DNA from: Sphingomonas cannabina
Lineage (GTDB): Bacteria; Pseudomonadota; Alphaproteobacteria; Sphingomonadales; Sphingomonadaceae
DNA: 64,000 bases
Assembly (NCBI RefSeq): GCF_021391395.1
Contig: NZ_CP090059.1
Location: 4,015,001-4,079,000 of the forward strand
Reading direction: 5' to 3'
Shown here: positions 37,221-48,002 of the stretch, one piece after another
How the letters are laid out: each line of letters begins with the position of its first letter
How positions within the stretch are numbered: the first letter of the stretch is position 1
Made by a program: the position numbers and the translations under genes
The notes under the pieces: model-generated
The model's database searches: none
The model's input: the letters and a program-made list of their open reading frames with translations, nothing else
What the model was told of the DNA's origin: nothing

Positions 37221-37805
37221 TCACTCGGTCGCCAGCGTGAAATACTCGATCCCGTAATAGACCAGCTGATAGCCGAGCGCCGCCAGCGCCAGTACGAGCT
37301 GCGCCTGCTTGTCCTTCAGCCACGCGCCGAGCCCGGCCACCGCCAGCATCACCGCGATGTGCATCGGATACAGCCACCCCAGCGCATGCCAGCGCGACGC
37401 GCCCTTCAGAGAGGTGTCGGCGAGGTCCATCAGCGTCATCAGCGCGATCAGTCCGAAGAACCAGGCCCGCCGCTCGAGCAGATAACCCTCGTAGCTGCCG
37501 TATTCCTGCACGTCCTCCGGGAACAGCAGCGCCGAAAGCATGAAGAAGCACGAGCAATAGGCGATCACGAACAGATAGGACCCGAACGTCCAGCGCGCGA
37601 CCTCGGCCAGGCGGAACTCCCACCACCAGAAGGTGACGATCGAAACGAGCGTCCACACCACCCAGCTCATGTGGATCCACGACCACCGGTATCGCTTAGG
37701 ATGCACGATGATCGCCGCGACGCCCTTCAACAGCGTGGTGATGCCGAGCCCCAGGATGATGCTCATCACCACCCGGATGTGCAGGTAGAGCTGGTCGGTC
37801 CCCAT
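37221..37805 (-). CDS. Hypothetical membrane protein with five to six helices
   Basis: The 194-aa product (MGTDQLYLHIRVVMSIILGL) is an integral membrane protein with an even spread of aromatic residues: RWSWIHMSWVVWTLVSIVTF and WWWEFRLAEVARWTFGSYLF, then AYCSCFFMLSALLFPEDVQE and three more hydrophobic stretches. It resembles unnamed membrane proteins common in alphaproteobacteria, but I cannot name the family. It lies 45 bp upstream of fumarase on the same strand, and a repeat element sits upstream of its start. Confidence 0.75.
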   Translation of the reverse strand: MGTDQLYLHIRVVMSIILGLGITTLLKGVAAIIVHPKRYRWSWIHMSWVVWTLVSIVTFWWWEFRLAEVARWTFGSYLFVIAYCSCFFMLSALLFPEDVQEYGSYEGYLLERRAWFFGLIALMTLMDLADTSLKGASRWHALGWLYPMHIAVMLAVAGLGAWLKDKQAQLVLALAALGYQLVYYGIEYFTLATE

Positions 37806-37884
37806 CGTGCCGCGCTCCCAAGGCCTTGGCGCGCGATCCTGCCGCATTTGGCGCCGGCTTTCCACCGGAGGCGGGTCGAGTTTT

Positions 37885-38092
37885 GTTCACGCGAAGGCGC
37901 GAAGGCGCGAAGAGAAGAAGAATTGGTTCACGCAGAGACGCAGAGGACGCAGAGATTACGTCGCCCGCCGCGCGCTCAGCCGCGCCAGCGGCCTTCATGC
38001 TTGTGGCTTACCGCAGGTTGAAAGGTCTCGCTGACGCGAGACGGGGACTACAGGCGAGGCACCTCTGCGTCCTCCGCGTCTCTGCGTGAACC
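37885..38092. repeat. Nested palindromic repeat, copy A
   Basis: The element starts gttcacgcgaaggcgcgaag (outer left arm). It has an inner inverted pair, ggttcacgcagagacgcaga and tctctgcgtgaacc, around a core containing gctcagccgcgccagcggcc and the hairpin gtctcgctgacgcgagac. The outer right arm seen in copy B is missing here. It lies between the upstream end of the 37221 gene and the stop of the GST gene. No ORF is supported. Confidence 0.8.
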
Positions 38093-38102
38093 AAAATCAA
38101 GC

Positions 38103-38768
38103 TCAGTCCCGCCCCTCCGGCGCGCGGAGCGGGAACATGTGCCGATAGGGTCGCGCCTCGTCGAGCACCCGGGCATAGCTCGGCCGCGCGAGCAGCCGGG
38201 TGCGATAGGCGCGGAGGTTTGCGAACCGCTCCGGAATCGGATGGGTCCAGTCGGCGTAGAGCAGCGCCGGCGCCGCCGCGCAGTCGGCGAGGCTGAACTG
38301 CCCGGCCGCGGCCCATTCCCGCCCTGCCAGCCAGCCGTCGAGCCATGCGTAGGAAGTGTCGAGCATCGCCCGCGCCTCGCGCACGCCGCGCTCGTCGTGC
38401 TCGCCGTCGCGCAGGAAATCGAACACAACCTTGCCCTGCGGTGTCATCACGTAGTTGTCGAAGAAGCGGTCAAGCATCCTGACCTCGATCGCCGCATCGG
38501 GATCCTCCGGGATCAGTCGCGCCGGCTGCGGATGATGGACGTCGAGATATTCGATGATGACGGTCGCCTCCGCGATCATCCGCTCGCCGACGGTGATGAT
38601 CGGGAAGCGCCCGATCGGCCACAGCGCCGCGAACGCGCTCGCCGCCGGCTCGCTGCCGTCGAGCATCACGAACTCGAACGGCACGCCCTTCTCGTAGAAG
38701 ACGGTGAGCGCCTTGTGGCAGTAGGAAGACAAAGGGTGTGCGTAGAGCCTGATCGCCGGTTCGGTCAT
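38103..38768 (-). CDS. Glutathione S-transferase family protein
   Basis: The 221-aa protein has a thioredoxin-like N-domain (AIRLYAHPLSSYCHKALTVF, with Ser/Tyr/Cys near residue 15 as candidate catalytic or glutathione-contacting residues), FEFVMLDGSEPA, FPIITVGERMIAEATVIIEY (the cis-Pro and Glu/Ala-Thr motif), and an all-helical C-domain with SLADCAAAPALLYADWTHPI. It fits a bacterial GST for conjugation or stress defence. It is cotranscribed with the DHFR-like gene (9 bp gap) and opposed by the HxlR regulator. Confidence 0.88.
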   Translation of the reverse strand: MTEPAIRLYAHPLSSYCHKALTVFYEKGVPFEFVMLDGSEPAASAFAALWPIGRFPIITVGERMIAEATVIIEYLDVHHPQPARLIPEDPDAAIEVRMLDRFFDNYVMTPQGKVVFDFLRDGEHDERGVREARAMLDTSYAWLDGWLAGREWAAAGQFSLADCAAAPALLYADWTHPIPERFANLRAYRTRLLARPSYARVLDEARPYRHMFPLRAPEGRD

Positions 38769-38777
38769 CGTCCCCTC

Positions 38778-39347
38778 CTATCGTGTGCGGGCATAGCGCA
38801 GGATCACCGATCCGGTATCGAGCGTACGGTTTTCGATCAGCGCCAGCTCCTGCCGCGCGTGCTCGCCCTCGAACAACCGGCGTCCGGCGCCCCACAGCAC
38901 CGGCACGATCATCATCATGATCTCGTCGACCACGTCGGCCTCGATCAGCGCACCGATCAGCCCCTTGCCGCCGAAGGCGAAGATGTCGCCGTCGATCTCG
39001 GCCTTGAGCCGCGCGATCGTCGGCGCAATCCCGTCCCGGGCCAGCGTGGCGTTCCAACCCGGATCGCCGGTCAGCGTGCGCGAGAACACCGTCTTCGGCA
39101 GCGCGTTCATCGTCCCCGCATAGCTGATGCCCGCGGCGACGCTGGTCGGATCGGTCTCCGCCTGGCTCCAGAAATCGCGCATGAACTCGAAATTGGTGCG
39201 CCCGTAGACGAGGTGCTTCGCCCGCGAGAGCGAATGCAGCGACCAGTTCCGCTCGACGTCGTCGGACCATGCCGGCCCTTCGAAGCCGCTCTCGGGCTCG
39301 ATGAATCCGTCCAGGCTCGTGAACACCGATACCACCAGCTTGCCCAT
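38778..39347 (-). CDS. Dihydrofolate reductase family protein (RibD C-terminal domain-like)
   Basis: The 189-aa protein starts MGKLVVSVFTSLDGFIEPES and has the DHFR/RibD-C pattern (HLVYGRTNFEFM, IDGDIFAFGGKGLIGALIEA, VLWGAGRRLFEG). Stand-alone members of this family are NADPH reductases of unknown substrate, often next to HxlR-type regulators. Here it is divergent from an HxlR gene, with two operator-like palindromes in the gap, so induction by a small electrophile or quinone is a reasonable guess. Confidence 0.88.
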   Translation of the reverse strand: MGKLVVSVFTSLDGFIEPESGFEGPAWSDDVERNWSLHSLSRAKHLVYGRTNFEFMRDFWSQAETDPTSVAAGISYAGTMNALPKTVFSRTLTGDPGWNATLARDGIAPTIARLKAEIDGDIFAFGGKGLIGALIEADVVDEIMMMIVPVLWGAGRRLFEGEHARQELALIENRTLDTGSVILRYARTR

Positions 39348-39365
39348 CTCGACCTCCTCACATTA

Positions 39366-39388
39366 ACTGCTTGCGTTTTGCAATCGGT
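39366..39388. promoter_or_regulatory. Operator-like palindrome, copy 1 (degenerate)
   Basis: The sequence actgcttg-cgttttg-caatcggt matches the second copy at 18 of 23 positions, with the same dyad centre. It lies on the DHFR-side of the 98-bp divergent gap, 18 bp before that gene's start. Confidence 0.6.
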
Positions 39389-39405
39389 ATCGAGTCGATA
39401 ATCTG

Positions 39406-39428
39406 ACCGCTTGTATATTGCAAGCGGT
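39406..39428. promoter_or_regulatory. Operator-like palindrome, copy 2 (perfect)
   Basis: accgcttg-tatattg-caagcggt is a perfect dyad (8-bp arms, 7-bp spacer) 17 bp before the HxlR start. It is 40 bp from copy 1 start to start, about four helical turns, so two dimers could bind on one face. It probably binds the HxlR-family protein encoded alongside. Confidence 0.7.
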
Positions 39429-39445
39429 TTCTCCATATTTCCGGA

Positions 39446-39942
39446 ATGAGCGAGACGATCCGATCCGGCTGCCCGATCAACCTGACGCTGGAGGCGCTCG
39501 GCGACCGCTGGAGCCTGATCGTCATCCGCGACATCATGTTCGGCAACCGCCGCCATTTCCGCGACCTGCTCACCCATTCCGAGGAGCGGATCGCCTCCAA
39601 CATCCTCGCCGACCGGCTCAAGAAACTGGACGCCTGGGGCTTCATCACCCGCGCGCCCGATCCCACCCACAGCCAGCGCAGCACGCTGAGCCTCACCGAG
39701 AAGGCGATCCAGCTCGTCCCCGTGCTGGCGATGATGGGCGCCTGGGGCCGCCGCCACACGCCGGTCACCCGTGAGCTGTCGGTCCGCGCGCAGCTGCTGG
39801 AGGAAGGCGGCCCGCCGCTTTGGGAGGATTTCATGGCGGAGCTGCGCCACGTCCATCTCGGCACGCCGCTGCCGCCGGGACATGAGAGCGTGGGGGCACG
39901 GTTGCAGGCTGCCTATGAGGCGGCGCTCGCAGAAGTAGAATA

Positions 39943-39943
<1 letters not shown>
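39446..39943 (+). CDS. HxlR-family winged-helix transcriptional regulator
   Basis: The 165-aa protein has the HxlR domain at the N-terminus (SGCPINLTLEALGDRWSLIV; RHFRDLLTHSEERIASNILA; DRLKKLDAWGFITR), including the single Cys near residue 9 (usual site CP in HypR/YodB types) that may sense electrophiles. A C-terminal extension of about 60 residues is unassigned. It is divergent from the DHFR-like/GST operon and two matching palindromes lie between them, which supports autoregulation and control of the operon. Confidence 0.9.
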
Positions 39944-42399
<2,456 letters not shown>

Positions 42400-42433
42400 T
42401 GCCATTTTGCAACGCAACAAAATTACGTTCGGC

Positions 42434-42465
42434 TTGACATTGCACGACTCGCCGCACGTCATTTA
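42434..42465 (+). promoter_or_regulatory. Possible promoter of the TonB-dependent receptor gene
   Basis: ttgaca at 42434-42439 is a perfect -35 hexamer in an AT-richer stretch between ligA and the receptor. A weak -10 lies 17-19 bp on (around cgtcat / tcattt). The transcript would have a leader of about 85 nt before the ATG at 42549. No regulator site is identified. Confidence 0.4.
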
Positions 42466-42548
42466 AGCGTCACAAATGAGGCGCAGGGGGCGCCGCAACG
42501 GCGGGGGTCGCCGTGTTCCGAGCACACTGGCTCCAAGGGGAAATTTTC

Positions 42549-45170
42549 ATGCGGATGAAGCTATTTGCCGGCGTGGCGCTCGTCGCGTTCACGCTCCCGG
42601 GCGCTGCCTATGCCCAGTCGACCGGTTCGATCGACTTCGACCAGTCGGACATCGTCGTCACGGGCTCGCGCGGAGCAAGTGAAGTCGGCGGCTTCCAGGC
42701 GCCCGATACGTCGAAGGCCAAGGCGGTCCTGACCCAGGAATTCATCAACCGCCAGGCGCCGGGCCAGACGATCAACGACACGATCAACCAGCTTCCGGGC
42801 GTCAGCTTCCAGAACAACGATCCGTTCGGCTCGGCGGGCGGCACGCTCACCATCCGCGGCTTCGATTCGACTCGCATCAACCAGACGTTCGACGGCATCC
42901 CGCTGAACGACTCGGGCAACTACGCTCTCTATTCGAACCAGCAGCTCGATCCCGAGCTGATCGAGCAGGTCAACGTCAACCTCGGCTCGACCGACGTCGA
43001 CTCGCCGAGCGCCGCGGCGACCGGTTCGACCGTCAACTATCGCACGATCACGCCGAGCAAGGATTTCGGCGCGAAGCTGGTCGGATCGGCCGGCGATTCC
43101 GGCTTCTTCCGCACCTTCGGCATGATCCAGACCGGTGAGATTTTCGACGGCGGCCCGCGCATGTTCTTCGCGGCGAGCCAGGCGCGCAACGACGTCATCT
43201 TCAACAATATCGGCAAGGTCAAGAAGCAGCAGTACAACGCCAAGCTCTATCAGGATCTCGGCAACAACGGCGACTTCATCGCGATCGCCGGCCATTACAA
43301 CGTGAACCGGAACAACTTCCAGGGTTCGCTGCCGCTCCGCTGGGATACGACGGTCGATACGGTCACCGGGACGGCGCCGAATCAAACCATCGTCCGCACC
43401 CCGCGCACCGTCGGGTCGGGCAGCGCGAACCGCTTCCCGATCGGCGACGAGAAGCCCTATTATGAGATCGCGCGCTGCCAGACCAATCAGGTCGCGCAGG
43501 CCGGCGTCGCCGACGCCGCCAACAGCTGCGGCTCGACCTTCGACGAGCGCTACAACCCGTCGAACACGGGCAACATCCGCATCAACTCGCGCTTCACCCT
43601 GGCCGACAACCTGGTCCTGACGGTCGACCCCAGCTATCAGTGGGTCCAGGCGAACGGCGGCGGCACCGTGGTCGCACAGGAAGGCACGCGCACGATCGGT
43701 TCGGGCGCCTCGGCCACCCGCCAGACCGGTTATATCGGCGGCACGCCCTATTTCGGCCGTGACCTCAACGGCGACGGCGACCTGCTCGACACCGTCCGTG
43801 TGCTCGCCCCCAGCCAGACCGGCACGCGGCGCATCGGCGTGATCGCGGGCCTGCGCTATGATTTCAGCGATACGCAGACCGTTCGCGTCAACTACACCTT
43901 CGATCACGCCCGGCATCGCCAGACCGGCGAGGTCGGCTTCCTGCTGCCCAACGGCGTGCCTATCAACGTCTTCCCGATCAACAATCCGGCCGAGGATGCC
44001 GGCGGCAACGTTCTCCAGAAGCGCGACCGCCTCTCCTATGCGGTGCTGCACCAGGTTTCGGGCGAGTATCGCGGTCGCTTCTTCGATGCGCTGACGGTCA
44101 ACGTCGGCCTGGCGATGAAGTTCTTCAAGCGCGACCTGAACAACTATTGCTACACGACGAGCGCCTCCGGCTTCGTCGATTGCTTCGGCACCAACGCGGC
44201 CGCGACCGCCGCCTATCAGGCCGCGAACCCGACCGTCCAGGGCCCGCAGCAGCGTATCCTGCACTATAAGAAGGCGACGCCGAATGTCGGCCTCACTTAT
44301 GAGATCACGCCGAAGGTGAGCGTGTTCGGCAATTACTCGCAGGGCGTCCAGGTGCCCGGCACGGACAATCTCTACAACGCCTTCTTCTTCCCGGTGGACA
44401 CCGATCAGGCGCGCCCGAAGCCGGAGACGACCGACAATTTCGATCTCGGCCTGCGCTATCGCTCGTCGAAGTTCCAGGCCCAGATCGGCGCATGGTACAC
44501 CAATTATCAGAACCGCCTCGCGCAGTCCTATGATCCGGAGCTCGACCGGTCGGTCTACCGCAATCTCGGCCGCGTGAAGAAATACGGCTTCGACGGCTTC
44601 GCCAGCTATCAGCCGGTGCCCGAATTCCAGGTCTATGCCTTCGGCTCCTATCTCCACTCGGAGATTCAGGATGACGTCGTGATCGGCCGGTTGACCAGCG
44701 GCGATCCGATCTATGCCCAGACCGCGGGCAAGCGTGAATCGGGCGCGCCGGTCTACATGTTCGGCGGCGGCACCACGGTCGACCTGCCGTACGTCAGCTT
44801 CGGCGTGAACGTGAAGCGGACCGGCCCGCGCTACATCTACGACACCAATGAGCCGGTGCGTCAGCTGCTGACCGTCAACAATGCGGCGCAGGTCACGCAG
44901 ATCTTCCCGAACAAGACGCCGGCCTATACGCTGGTCAATGCCGATGCGCGGGTGAAGCTCGACTGGGCGGGTCTCAACGACCAGACCTATTTCCAGTTCA
45001 ACCTGCTCAACGTCTTCAACGAGCGTTACGTCGGCGGCTTCACCGCGAACATCAACCAGGGGCCGAGCTTCAACTCGGCCACCGGCGCCGTCACCGGCTA
45101 TGGCGCGCCGCCGAACGCCCAGCTCGGCTATCCGCGGACCTTCATGGGATCGTTCGTCATCGGCTTCTAA
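42549..45170 (+). CDS. TonB-dependent outer-membrane receptor
   Basis: The 873-aa protein has a signal peptide (MRMKLFAGVALVAFTLPGAA, cleavage after YAQ-like site near 26), a plug domain (about 40-160: VLTQEFINRQAPGQTINDTI, TLTIRGFDSTRINQTFDGIP) and a 22-strand barrel ending in YPRTFMGSFVIGF with the C-terminal Phe. It contains a DLNGDGDLLDT calcium-like loop and two cysteine pairs (RCQTN/NSCGST; NYCYTTSASGFVDCFG) in outer loops. aagggga lies seven bases before the ATG. Substrate unknown: siderophore, sugar or peptide. A two-component system of LytS/LytTR type follows. Confidence 0.92.
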   Translation: MRMKLFAGVALVAFTLPGAAYAQSTGSIDFDQSDIVVTGSRGASEVGGFQAPDTSKAKAVLTQEFINRQAPGQTINDTINQLPGVSFQNNDPFGSAGGTLTIRGFDSTRINQTFDGIPLNDSGNYALYSNQQLDPELIEQVNVNLGSTDVDSPSAAATGSTVNYRTITPSKDFGAKLVGSAGDSGFFRTFGMIQTGEIFDGGPRMFFAASQARNDVIFNNIGKVKKQQYNAKLYQDLGNNGDFIAIAGHYNVNRNNFQGSLPLRWDTTVDTVTGTAPNQTIVRTPRTVGSGSANRFPIGDEKPYYEIARCQTNQVAQAGVADAANSCGSTFDERYNPSNTGNIRINSRFTLADNLVLTVDPSYQWVQANGGGTVVAQEGTRTIGSGASATRQTGYIGGTPYFGRDLNGDGDLLDTVRVLAPSQTGTRRIGVIAGLRYDFSDTQTVRVNYTFDHARHRQTGEVGFLLPNGVPINVFPINNPAEDAGGNVLQKRDRLSYAVLHQVSGEYRGRFFDALTVNVGLAMKFFKRDLNNYCYTTSASGFVDCFGTNAAATAAYQAANPTVQGPQQRILHYKKATPNVGLTYEITPKVSVFGNYSQGVQVPGTDNLYNAFFFPVDTDQARPKPETTDNFDLGLRYRSSKFQAQIGAWYTNYQNRLAQSYDPELDRSVYRNLGRVKKYGFDGFASYQPVPEFQVYAFGSYLHSEIQDDVVIGRLTSGDPIYAQTAGKRESGAPVYMFGGGTTVDLPYVSFGVNVKRTGPRYIYDTNEPVRQLLTVNNAAQVTQIFPNKTPAYTLVNADARVKLDWAGLNDQTYFQFNLLNVFNERYVGGFTANINQGPSFNSATGAVTGYGAPPNAQLGYPRTFMGSFVIGF

Positions 45171-45196
45171 TGGCTGCATGACCGACGCAAGAAATC

Positions 45197-45226
45197 GGCC
45201 GTCGCCTTCGGGCGGCGGCCTTTTTC
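45197..45226 (+). terminator. Intrinsic terminator after the TonB receptor
   Basis: ggccgtcgcc-ttcg-ggcggcggcc is a near-perfect 10-bp stem with a TTCG tetraloop followed by tttttcttta. This is a textbook intrinsic terminator, 26 bp after the receptor stop, so the kinase downstream has its own promoter or depends on read-through. Confidence 0.9.
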
Positions 45227-45257
45227 TTTACGTTCTGCCCGGCTAAACGCTGGTCCC

Positions 45258-46352
45258 GTGAAGCCAGCGATCTTCTCGCGCCCGTTCTTCGAGGACAAGA
45301 GCCGCGCCTTCTGGCTGCTGCAGGCGGCGGGGTGGTCGGGCTATCTCTTGCTGCGCACCGTCTCGACCATCTCGAACAACCTGTCGTTCGAGAACATCAT
45401 CGTCGCGATCATCGAGGCGATCGTCGGCTATTGCATCACGCTGCTGCTCTCGACGCTCTACGGCTACTATCGCCGCCTGCCGCGGGTGACGGAGATCCTG
45501 CTGACGCTGGTCACGCTCGCGGTCGCCACCGTCGTCTATGCGGTGATCGACGCCTTCACCTATTCGTTCGTGCGCAGCGCCGAGCCGGGGATCACGATCA
45601 GCCTGGTGCTCGGCACCATCTTCTTGAACTTCACCGTGCTCGCCGGCTGGTCGGCGCTCTATTTCGGCATCAACTTCTATCTGATCGTCGAAAAGCAGAT
45701 CGACGAGATGCAGCTCCTGGAGACCCAGGCCTCCTCGGCCCAGCTCGCGATGCTGCGCTACCAGCTCAACCCGCACTTCCTGTTCAACACGCTCAACTCG
45801 ATCTCGACGCTGGTGCTGCTCAAGCAGACGGAGCGTGCCAATGCGATGCTGAGCCGTTTGTCGGCGTTCCTGCGTTACACGCTGATCAACGAGCCGACCG
45901 CCCATGTCACCGTCGCGCAGGAGATCGAAACGCTGAAGCTCTACCTCGAAATCGAGAAGATGCGGTTCGAGAACCGCCTGCGCACCTCCTTCGAGGTCGA
46001 GCCGCGGGTCGAGAAGGCGCGCCTGCCTTCGCTGCTGCTCCAGCCGCTCGTCGAGAATGCGATCAAATATGCCGTAACGCCGCAGGAGGAGGGCGCTGAT
46101 ATCGGCGTCTCCGCTCGACTCGTCGGCGATAGGGTGCAGATCACCGTATCCGACACCGGCCCGGGCTTGAGCGACGCGCGTCCAAGGCCAAGCCTTTCAA
46201 CCGGGGTCGGCCTCGCCAATATAAGAGAGCGGCTGGCGCAGGCCTATGGCCCCGACCACCGTTTCGAGACGCGGTCCGTCCCCGGCAAGGGCTTCCGCGT
46301 CGAGATCGAAATTCCGTTCCAGATCGAGGAGCCGGTAAGAGAGGCAGCATAA
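45258..46352 (+). CDS. LytS-type sensor histidine kinase
   Basis: The 364-aa membrane kinase starts with four hydrophobic helices (about 20-145), then the HisKA_3/LytS phosphoacceptor motif RYQLNPHFLFNTLNSIST, and an ATPase domain with LLQPLVENAIKYAVTP (N box), SDTGPGLSD (G1) and STGVGLANIRERLAQAYG. No extracellular sensor domain is seen, so sensing may be membrane-internal. Start is GTG at 45258, directly followed by the response regulator gene. The pair is the usual LytS-LytTR system. Confidence 0.9.
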   Translation: MKPAIFSRPFFEDKSRAFWLLQAAGWSGYLLLRTVSTISNNLSFENIIVAIIEAIVGYCITLLLSTLYGYYRRLPRVTEILLTLVTLAVATVVYAVIDAFTYSFVRSAEPGITISLVLGTIFLNFTVLAGWSALYFGINFYLIVEKQIDEMQLLETQASSAQLAMLRYQLNPHFLFNTLNSISTLVLLKQTERANAMLSRLSAFLRYTLINEPTAHVTVAQEIETLKLYLEIEKMRFENRLRTSFEVEPRVEKARLPSLLLQPLVENAIKYAVTPQEEGADIGVSARLVGDRVQITVSDTGPGLSDARPRPSLSTGVGLANIRERLAQAYGPDHRFETRSVPGKGFRVEIEIPFQIEEPVREAA

Positions 46353-46474
46353 GGGGTCGGACCCACGAACCTCCCTTCCACACGCCGTAGGGAAAGCGGC
46401 GGCGGCGGGAAGAGGTCCGGCACCGGGAGAGTCCGCAGGTGGGGGCAGTCACGTTTATTTTTGAGTGAGGCAGC

Positions 46475-47275
46475 ATGACCATCCGCACCATCCTCGTCGA
46501 CGACGAACCGCTGGCGATCCAGGGCCTCGAGCTTCGTCTCCAGGAGTTCGACGACGTCGAGATCGTCGCCAAATGCGGCAACGGCCGCGAGGCGATCAGC
46601 GCGATCAAGACCCACAAGCCCGACCTCGTCTTCCTCGACATCCAGATGCCGGGCTTCGACGGCTTCTCGGTCGTGCAGGGGCTGATGGAGGTCGAGCCGC
46701 CGCTGTTCGTCTTCGTCACCGCCTATTCGGACCACGCGATCCGCGCGTTCGAGGCGCAGGCGGTCGATTATCTTCTGAAGCCGGTCGACGAGGCCCGCCT
46801 CGCCGACACGCTCGATCGCGTCCGCCAGCGCCTCAGCGAGAAGCGCGGCGCCGAGGAGGTCGAGAAGCTCAAGGAAGTGCTCGCCGAGGTCGCCCCCGAC
46901 GCCGCCGAGACCCTGGCCGACGGCACCGAGCAGCCTGCGGCGAGCCGCTTCGAGAAGCTGATCAACATCAAGGACCGCGGCAAGATCTTCCGCGTCGACG
47001 TCGACACGATCGAGGTGGTCGAGGCGGCCGGCGATTACATGTGCATCAAGACCGGCGACAACACGCTGATCCTGCGCCAGACGATGAAGGACCTGGAGAA
47101 GCGCCTCGACCCGCGCCGCTTCCAGCGCGTCCACCGCTCGACGATCGTCAACCTGGACCTCGTCCGGCAGGTCAAGCCGCATACCAACGGCGAATGCTTC
47201 CTGGTGCTGGAATCGGGGGGGCAGGTGAAGGTCAGCCGTTCCTACCGCGACGTGGTCGCGCGGTTCGTGCATTAG
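46475..47275 (+). CDS. LytTR-family DNA-binding response regulator
   Basis: The 266-aa protein has a receiver (TILVDDEPLAIQGLELRLQ; phosphoacceptor Asp55 in LVFLDIQMPGFDGFS; TAYSDHAIRAFEAQAVDYLL with Thr/Lys switch residues) and a C-terminal LytTR DNA-binding domain (about 165-266: DRGKIFRVDVDTIEVVEAAG, RRFQRVHRSTIVNLDLVRQV, GGQVKVSRSYRDVVARFVH). LytTR proteins bind paired direct repeats rather than helix-turn-helix operators; none could be assigned here. The kinase and regulator are separated by 122 bp, with ribosome site tgagtgaggc near the start. Confidence 0.93.
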   Translation: MTIRTILVDDEPLAIQGLELRLQEFDDVEIVAKCGNGREAISAIKTHKPDLVFLDIQMPGFDGFSVVQGLMEVEPPLFVFVTAYSDHAIRAFEAQAVDYLLKPVDEARLADTLDRVRQRLSEKRGAEEVEKLKEVLAEVAPDAAETLADGTEQPAASRFEKLINIKDRGKIFRVDVDTIEVVEAAGDYMCIKTGDNTLILRQTMKDLEKRLDPRRFQRVHRSTIVNLDLVRQVKPHTNGECFLVLESGGQVKVSRSYRDVVARFVH

Positions 47276-47324
47276 GGCGGATCGCTGCCGGCCGCGATCA
47301 GCTTCAATCTTCAATATTGTCCTT

Positions 47325-47403
47325 GTGCTCCTGCGAAGGCAGGAGCCTTGGCCGCAAACGACATCCCTGCGATCCTCCAACGCTCCTGCCTTCGCAGGAG
47401 CAC
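47325..47403. repeat. Inverted repeat with perfect 22-bp arms
   Basis: Arms gtgctcctgcgaaggcagga and its reverse complement tcctgccttcgcaggagcac flank a 35-bp centre. Each arm is itself a hairpin (ctcctgc-gaag-gcaggag). It lies between the LytTR gene and the convergent Lrp/AsnC gene, and would fold in transcripts of both strands. Confidence 0.85.
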
Positions 47404-47411
47404 GGAAGGTT

Positions 47412-47918
47412 TCACGGAATCACCACAGCTGTATCGGCCTTGACCCGGTCGAGCGCGACCAGCGTGCGGTAGCGCTCGACGAAGTCATTCTCGGCGAACA
47501 GCCGGCGCGTCAGTGCCTCGTAGGTCCGCATGTCGCGGCTGACGATGACCAGCACGAAGGTCACCCCGCCGGTGACGAAATAGCATTGCTGCACGTCGGG
47601 CGTCTCCCGGAACAGCGCCTTGGCGGCGTCGACCGTCGCGGCCCGCTCGTCGCGGAGGTGCACCTCGACCACGGCGGTGATCGCCAGGCCCACGGCATCC
47701 GGATCGACGACGGCGACGTTCCGCGCGATGACGCCGGCGTCCTCCAGCGCGGCGATCCGGCGCTGCACCGCCGCGGCGGAGAGATTCACCGCCTCCGCGA
47801 TCACCCGTTGCGGCGTCTTGTTGTCGCGCTGGACGATGCGGAGGATCGCTCGGTCGAACGCGTCCAGCCCGCGGGCATGAGAGGGTCTGCTCGGCATTTC
47901 CGCGAGTTTTTGTTGCAT
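47412..47918 (-). CDS. Lrp/AsnC family transcriptional regulator
   Basis: The 168-aa protein has an N-terminal winged helix (FDRAILRIVQRDNKTPQRVI; LSAAAVQRRIAALEDAGVIA) and a C-terminal RAM domain (VVEVHLRDERAATVDAAKAL; VTGGVTFVLVIVSRDMRTYE). Such proteins bind amino acids and often control transport genes. It is divergent from a DMT exporter with 84 bp between them, so control of that exporter is likely. The start could be the internal ATG at 47897. Confidence 0.9.
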   Translation of the reverse strand: MQQKLAEMPSRPSHARGLDAFDRAILRIVQRDNKTPQRVIAEAVNLSAAAVQRRIAALEDAGVIARNVAVVDPDAVGLAITAVVEVHLRDERAATVDAAKALFRETPDVQQCYFVTGGVTFVLVIVSRDMRTYEALTRRLFAENDFVERYRTLVALDRVKADTAVVIP

Positions 47919-48002
47919 TTCAGCCTCGAATCAAGAGCGCACGCACCGTTCCAGCGATGATAAAACGCGCACCTCATCACCGGTAAAGCGCGGACAGACA
48001 TC

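Noticed and set aside
42561..45179. 872-aa minus-strand open frame across the TonB receptor gene
   Set aside because: Shadow of the receptor; it lacks any motif and shares its codon periodicity in antisense. Long antisense frames are common in such GC-rich genes.
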